Part shown: in pieces, positions 60,382-64,000 of the stretch
How the letters are laid out: every line of letters begins with the position of its first letter
Numbering within the stretch: the stretch's first letter is position 1
Made by a program: the position numbers and the translations under genes
Origin: Nostoc sp. 'Peltigera membranacea cyanobiont' 210A
GTDB taxonomy: Bacteria > Cyanobacteriota > Cyanobacteriia > Cyanobacteriales > Nostocaceae
NCBI RefSeq assembly: GCF_002246015.1
Contig: NZ_NOLJ01000007.1
Coordinates: forward strand, 140,166 to 204,165
Length of the DNA: 64,000 nucleotides
Reading direction: 5' to 3'
The notes under the pieces: generated by a model
Told to the model about the DNA's origin: nothing
The model's input: the letters and a program-made list of their open reading frames with translations, nothing else
Databases searched by the model: none

Positions 60382-60945
60382 ATGTTTTATTTTCCGGCTG
60401 AGTATTTTTTACAGGCGTATTCTTTACCCCTGATTGTTGAAGTGAGATTTCAAAAAGACTACTTTTCTGAGTATCCTGAACAAATTCGCGTTAGTGGCGA
60501 TGTAAGCCTACGCACTGCTGTATCTTACACTCGTAAACCTGGGTACTATGCAGTACATTACAATCAACCCAGCACTGTGGCAATAGGGGCAATTTTACGA
60601 CTTAACGACGGTGCGATCGCAGTTTTTTCAGGCGAACCCAATCAATCAGAACAGGGTATATTGAGTCCGGTTTATACACTAGAATCCAATGCTTCCTTAG
60701 CAGTACCAACTGGACTGGTTTTTATCCGCTTTGCTGAAAGCGTTGATGTGGAGTCGCAACGCGAGGTAATTAATCGAGCAGGTTATGAAGTTGCACAAAG
60801 GCTTGCTTATGCGCCCCATACCGCTTGGTTGCGTGCCAAATCAGGTAGGATTGTTGATGCGATCGCTAGTATTTCTCAGTTAGAAGCGATCGCTAATGTT
60901 GAGAATGTCGAACCTCAAATGCTGATGGAAAGAAGTTTAAGATAA
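60382..60945 (+). CDS. Free-standing propeptide-like protein next to the S8 protease
   Basis: The protein has 187 residues from the ATG at 60382 (a TTG lies nine bases upstream). No signal peptide or known enzyme motif is seen. Its C-terminal half, 'VPTGLVFIRFAESVDVESQREVINRAGYEVAQRL...AIANVENVEPQMLMERSLR', follows the protease prodomain 'TENLFVKFDSEQESGVCQEVLRRYNLTIKRQL...ESVELCHPELARESR' in the order of strands, helices and charged residues. It diverges from the protease gene across 320 bases with no other gene. A foldase or inhibitor role is inferred from this likeness and position. Confidence 0.7.
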   Translation: MFYFPAEYFLQAYSLPLIVEVRFQKDYFSEYPEQIRVSGDVSLRTAVSYTRKPGYYAVHYNQPSTVAIGAILRLNDGAIAVFSGEPNQSEQGILSPVYTLESNASLAVPTGLVFIRFAESVDVESQREVINRAGYEVAQRLAYAPHTAWLRAKSGRIVDAIASISQLEAIANVENVEPQMLMERSLR

Positions 60946-61039
60946 ATTACAAATTATACATATTAGAGATATTCTTACTTCTAAGTTGACGGTAATATAA
61001 GTACCATACTTCACTATTGCCTAAATCTTTTTTGGCTGA

Positions 61040-61923
61040 ATGACTAGATTTATCCATGATCAATTTGCAAAAGATTATTTGGAAGAATTATTAAAACCTT
61101 ATGGAGAAGTGCAAGGTTCTAGCCGTGTGGCGGGAGAAGTTCGAGAAATCGATGTTTTATTTTCTCCTTTAACAAAACAAAGCACTAATTTAGAAACACT
61201 ACTATTATTAGGAAGATTTGCCGCTACACAGCCATTGTTTAACCTTTCCGTAACGCTGCATCAAAAGAAGAAATTTGTGATTGTCTGTTAAAATTATTAG
61301 AAGTAACGGGTGGATTACAACGTCAAGCAAATCGCAATAAAACTTCCATTCCAGAATTAGAACTTCCCAAATTATGGATACTCACCCCAACAGCATCTAC
61401 AACACTGCTGTCAGGATTCGGTGCTACTCAAAAAGTAGATTGGCTACCTGGAGTACATTTTATCGCAGAGTATTTGCGGACTGCGATCGTTGCGATTCAC
61501 CAGTTACCGCGCACCCAAGAAACTCTGTGGTTAAGAATTCTCGGTCGAGGAACAGTACAAAAACAAGCAATAGATGAATTAGAAGCACTATCATCAAATC
61601 ATCCATTTCGCAGAGCAACGCTAGAATTACTTTATAACTTGCGGCAAAACTTGCAAGTTAATCAAAATTCAGAAGAAGACGATCGGGAGTTAATTATGCG
61701 ATTACAACCACTTTATCAACAAGATCGAGAGCAAGCTGTACAACAAGGCGAACAACGTTTAATTATACGTCAACTAAATCGCCGTTTTGGTGAGATTGAT
61801 TCATCTACTATTGAGCGAGTTCAAGGATTATCTATTGAACAATTGGAGGCGTTAGGAGAGGCTTTGTTAGATTTTTCAGCTATTTCTGATTTAGAAGCTT
61901 GGTTAAACCAACAAATTGAATAA
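61040..61923 (+). pseudogene. Rpn/DUF4351 family nuclease-like gene, frameshifted
   Basis: The first frame (61040-61291) encodes MTRFIHDQFAKDYLEELLKPYG and 'GEVREIDVLFSP', the PD-(D/E)xK-like opening of cyanobacterial Rpn-type proteins. At about 61243-61247 the reading shifts: FN is followed by PFRNAASKEEICDCLLKLLE only if one base is added to AACCTTTCC. The second frame then runs to 61923 through 'ETLWLRILGRGTVQKQAI' and a C-terminal DUF4351 domain (LIIRQLNRRFGEIDSSTIERV). A one-base deletion in a C/T run explains it; sequencing error is an alternative. If real, the full protein would have about 294 residues. Confidence 0.75.
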
Positions 61924-61996
61924 ATCTAATCTGGAGATCAATTAAATAAATTTTATCTTAGACTGCACTTTATTCATGTAGGAGCAAGTCATGAAT

Positions 61997-62192
61997 CATT
62001 GGTGTCAACTTAAGCTGAAAACTATATTGGACAGGCGTTTTGCAAATCTCTCACGCCCTCATCCCCTAACCCCTTCTCCCTTGGGAGAAGGGGAATTGAA
62101 TGTCTAGCTCCCCTCTCACGGATGGGAGAGGGGCTGGGGGTGAGGGCAAAACGTTGTCACCAAGCGGGTTTAGCGTTAAGTTGACACCAATG
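61997..62192. repeat. MITE-like element, family B, copy 2, with 9-bp target duplication
   Basis: The ends are CATTGGTGTCAACTTAA and its exact inversion TTAAGTTGACACCAATG, 196 bases in all, the same length as the copy at 5895. The bases GTCATGAAT stand immediately outside both ends (61988-61996 and 62193-62201), a perfect nine-base target duplication. This copy is thus a recent insertion. Confidence 0.88.
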
Positions 62193-62226
62193 GTCATGAA
62201 TTGCCCCTACAATTGAAATGAGAATA

Positions 62227-63483
62227 CTAACCAAAACTTTCAACAACGTACATATCATTTCCTGTATTGCCGACTAAAAGCAAGCTACTGTCATCACTTT
62301 CTAAAGTTTGGCTGCCAGCAATACCCTTTTGCAGAACTTTAATTATTCTTTGGGGAGTGAAAGATTCTAATTCCACAAACTTTCCCGATTCTAACCATGC
62401 TAATTCTTCAGCAGATAAACTTTGACGGATTTCTTCAGGTAATTGTTTAGCTGCTTGCGCCGACTCTGGGGAGGATTGAATGAACATTCCGCGCTTAGTG
62501 GCGATAATTTGACGTGGCGTTAGTCCAATATCAATAATCGCAATCTCGTTATTGAGAAACCAATTAGCATTGGTTTTCAAATTATGAACTAAACCAATTC
62601 CTCGTGGATTGCAATCATGTATTGCATAGACTTTCAAATCGGGATTGCGGCGCAGCATTTGCATTGTGGTGTCAAAAATGCTTTGGGGATATCCAGTAAT
62701 GCTGAGAATTGCACAGTTATTTTCAAAGTGAAAATTATTAGCAATTAATAGTTGGGCAATACTAGCAGTATCACAAACGACTAATCTATCAAAACTGTAA
62801 GCGGTTACATCAGGATTAATCGTGGCTGCTGTATTTTCCTGCTTTGGTGAGGGAAGAATTTTGAGAATGGAACCATTTATTTGCTGCCAGCGATTTAGCC
62901 AATCGTTAATCTGAGATTCAGAAATTAAAAAATCTTGTGTTAATAATTGAATTCGCCCTAGCTGTCGAGTTCCTAAATATATAGGTAGCATTCCCATAAG
63001 CACAATAATGACAAAGAGGGTAAATGACTTTAAAGCCAGAATTCCTATGGAAAGGATAATTACTCCTATAATTTGTAAATTCCTCGCATTCTGTTTGCGA
63101 CTTACAAGATTGAGTTTAGTTGATTTGCTACTTGCATAAAAGAAATTAATAAATGCAAGATTTACTATTATCGGTATAAAAATCGTTAGTGATGTAACGA
63201 AATTAATAAATAAAAAAGGAAGTAACCAGCCAAATCGTGAAATTGACTTTGAGGTTTTTCTTAGACGATTATCTAAAAAATAAAGCAGTTGCTTGGGTGT
63301 AAAAAATAAGGTGTTATTTGCAGAAATGTCAGCGATCGCCTTTGCAAAAAAAGGATCAGTAATCTGAATATTACTCATACTAGTCGGTTCAAAGGCAAAG
63401 GGATGATTGCATTTTATACACCGACCTTGATTAGCTGTCCGATCTTTTAGTTTATTGTCAGTTCCGCAGTTAATACATTTCAT
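62227..63483 (-). CDS. Zinc-ribbon membrane protein with TOPRIM-like C-terminal region
   Basis: The 418 residues begin with a zinc ribbon (C3, C6, C22, C25). Two hydrophobic blocks follow: about 87-118 (long enough for two helices) and about 137-172. From about 230 on, the segment 'DRLVVCDTASIAQLLIANNF', 'NNCAILSITGYPQSIFDTTMQML', 'VYAIHDCNPRGIGLVHNL' has the order of strands seen in TOPRIM folds of topoisomerase VI-A/DUF2399 type, but the first acid is D rather than E and the later site reads HDCNPRG. I do not recognise a named family; the TOPRIM likeness is my reading only. It lies 15 bases after the decarboxylase gene and is probably co-transcribed. Confidence 0.55.
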   Translation of the reverse strand: MKCINCGTDNKLKDRTANQGRCIKCNHPFAFEPTSMSNIQITDPFFAKAIADISANNTLFFTPKQLLYFLDNRLRKTSKSISRFGWLLPFLFINFVTSLTIFIPIIVNLAFINFFYASSKSTKLNLVSRKQNARNLQIIGVIILSIGILALKSFTLFVIIVLMGMLPIYLGTRQLGRIQLLTQDFLISESQINDWLNRWQQINGSILKILPSPKQENTAATINPDVTAYSFDRLVVCDTASIAQLLIANNFHFENNCAILSITGYPQSIFDTTMQMLRRNPDLKVYAIHDCNPRGIGLVHNLKTNANWFLNNEIAIIDIGLTPRQIIATKRGMFIQSSPESAQAAKQLPEEIRQSLSAEELAWLESGKFVELESFTPQRIIKVLQKGIAGSQTLESDDSSLLLVGNTGNDMYVVESFG

Positions 63484-63498
63484 AATGGTTGTTGGATA

Positions 63499-64000
63499 TT
63501 AATTATCTAGCACCTGATTTGTTAGTAAAACACTGTAGTCTTCCCGCCGACGAATCAAGCGATGTTTGTCATTTTCTAGCAAGACTTCCGCAGGTTTAGG
63601 GCGGTGTAAAAAGTGAGACGACATCGCATAACCATAAGCACCGACATCTAGAATGGCAACGATATCACCAATTTCTAGCGCTGGGAGTTGGCAATTTTTC
63701 CCCAGATAATCTCGTGAATATGTGGTGTTCCCACAAATATCAGTTGTGAATGGATTGTCTGCTTGTTTCCAAGTAATAATTTCTCGGTAGCCGCCGTGTA
63801 CTGAGGGTACTGAAAGATTAGCAACGGTGGTATCAACTCCAACAATCTGTTTTTCTCCTTGCCATTTTACAGAAACAACTTGAGCAAGCAAAGTTGCACA
63901 TTCTGCGATCGCACTTCGTCCCGGTTCAATCACCAAATCAATTTTCCGTCCTAAATGAGTAATTCTCTCGGTTAATTCAGCCCCAAATATTTCCCAGTCA
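63499..64000 (-). CDS. PLP-dependent decarboxylase (LysA/ornithine type), C-terminal part
   Basis: The frame is open to the window end, so the N-terminal part, with the PLP lysine, lies outside. The 166 residues seen are the end of the barrel ('DLVIEPGRSAIAECATLLAQVV') and the C-terminal beta domain of fold-III decarboxylases: DICGNTTYSRDYLGKN in the position of the active-site CESxD loop, and DVGAYGYAMSSHFLHRP, which carries the PLP-contacting tyrosine. Related enzymes act on diaminopimelate, arginine, or carrier-bound amino acids. The unusual cysteine loop argues against a standard LysA. Substrate unknown. Confidence 0.8.
   Translation of the reverse strand, partial: DWEIFGAELTERITHLGRKIDLVIEPGRSAIAECATLLAQVVSVKWQGEKQIVGVDTTVANLSVPSVHGGYREIITWKQADNPFTTDICGNTTYSRDYLGKNCQLPALEIGDIVAILDVGAYGYAMSSHFLHRPKPAEVLLENDKHRLIRRREDYSVLLTNQVLDN

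Overview
The window is chromosomal DNA of a filamentous, probably Nostocales (Nostoc/Anabaena-like) cyanobacterium. Evidence is the dense scatter of the octamer GCGATCGC (HIP1), heptanucleotide tandem repeats, GC-rich palindromic interspersed repeats inside and between genes, and cyanobacterial gene families (DapL, HAF-repeat protein, Uma2 nuclease, PrcA-type calcium protease, FtsL-like/FtsI pair). Placement below order level is inference. I saw no rRNA, tRNA or CRISPR array.

Layout. 0.1-6 kb: a deleted IS4/Tn5-like transposase, a Uma2 nuclease, ligA, an intact IS630 element and a 196-bp MITE. 6-17.5 kb: glgB, small exported proteins, an FtsL-like/ftsI cell-wall division pair, a haem-oxygenase-fold protein, a methyltransferase, a HAF-repeat surface protein and a glycerophosphodiesterase. 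18-27.8 kb: an OvoA-type sulfoxide synthase followed by a membrane hydroxylase, an EamA transporter, a SET-domain protein, ilvC, a DUF4349 lipoprotein, a type-2 NADH dehydrogenase and dapL. 27.9-30.4 kb: an A+T-rich two-gene ATPase/TOPRIM cassette resembling PARIS-type anti-phage systems. 30.4-37.7 kb: a fluoride-exporting CLC under a fluoride riboswitch, a K+ channel with RCK domains, an MFS/ChrB chromate locus with two matching palindromes between its divergent genes, and htpX. 37.8-46.3 kb: a type I restriction-modification operon (hsdM-hsdS-hsdR) with a Septu-like ATPase/HNH pair nested between hsdS and hsdR. 46.9-57.2 kb: a second CLC, gyrA overlapping lnt, an RluE-type pseudouridine synthase, a phosphodiester glycosidase, a D-lactate dehydrogenase and thiC behind a TPP riboswitch. 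57.2-64 kb: a repeat-rich segment with nested MITEs, a PrcA-type protease divergent from a gene resembling its propeptide, a frameshifted Rpn/DUF4351 gene, a zinc-ribbon membrane protein with a TOPRIM-like tail, and the 3' part of a PLP-dependent decarboxylase cut by the window end.

How it fits together. Housekeeping genes (ligA, gyrA, ftsI, ilvC, dapL, lnt, thiC) are interleaved with two defence loci, at 27.9-30.4 and 37.8-46.3 kb, and with ion and toxicant handling genes. Small repeats are active sculptors: at least three MITE-like families are present, and palindromic repeats have entered the coding frames of lnt and the glycerophosphodiesterase without breaking them. The points most worth following are the PARIS-like cassette, the Septu-in-type-I arrangement with its hsdS tail remnant, the ChrB palindrome pair, and the protease/free-standing propeptide pair.
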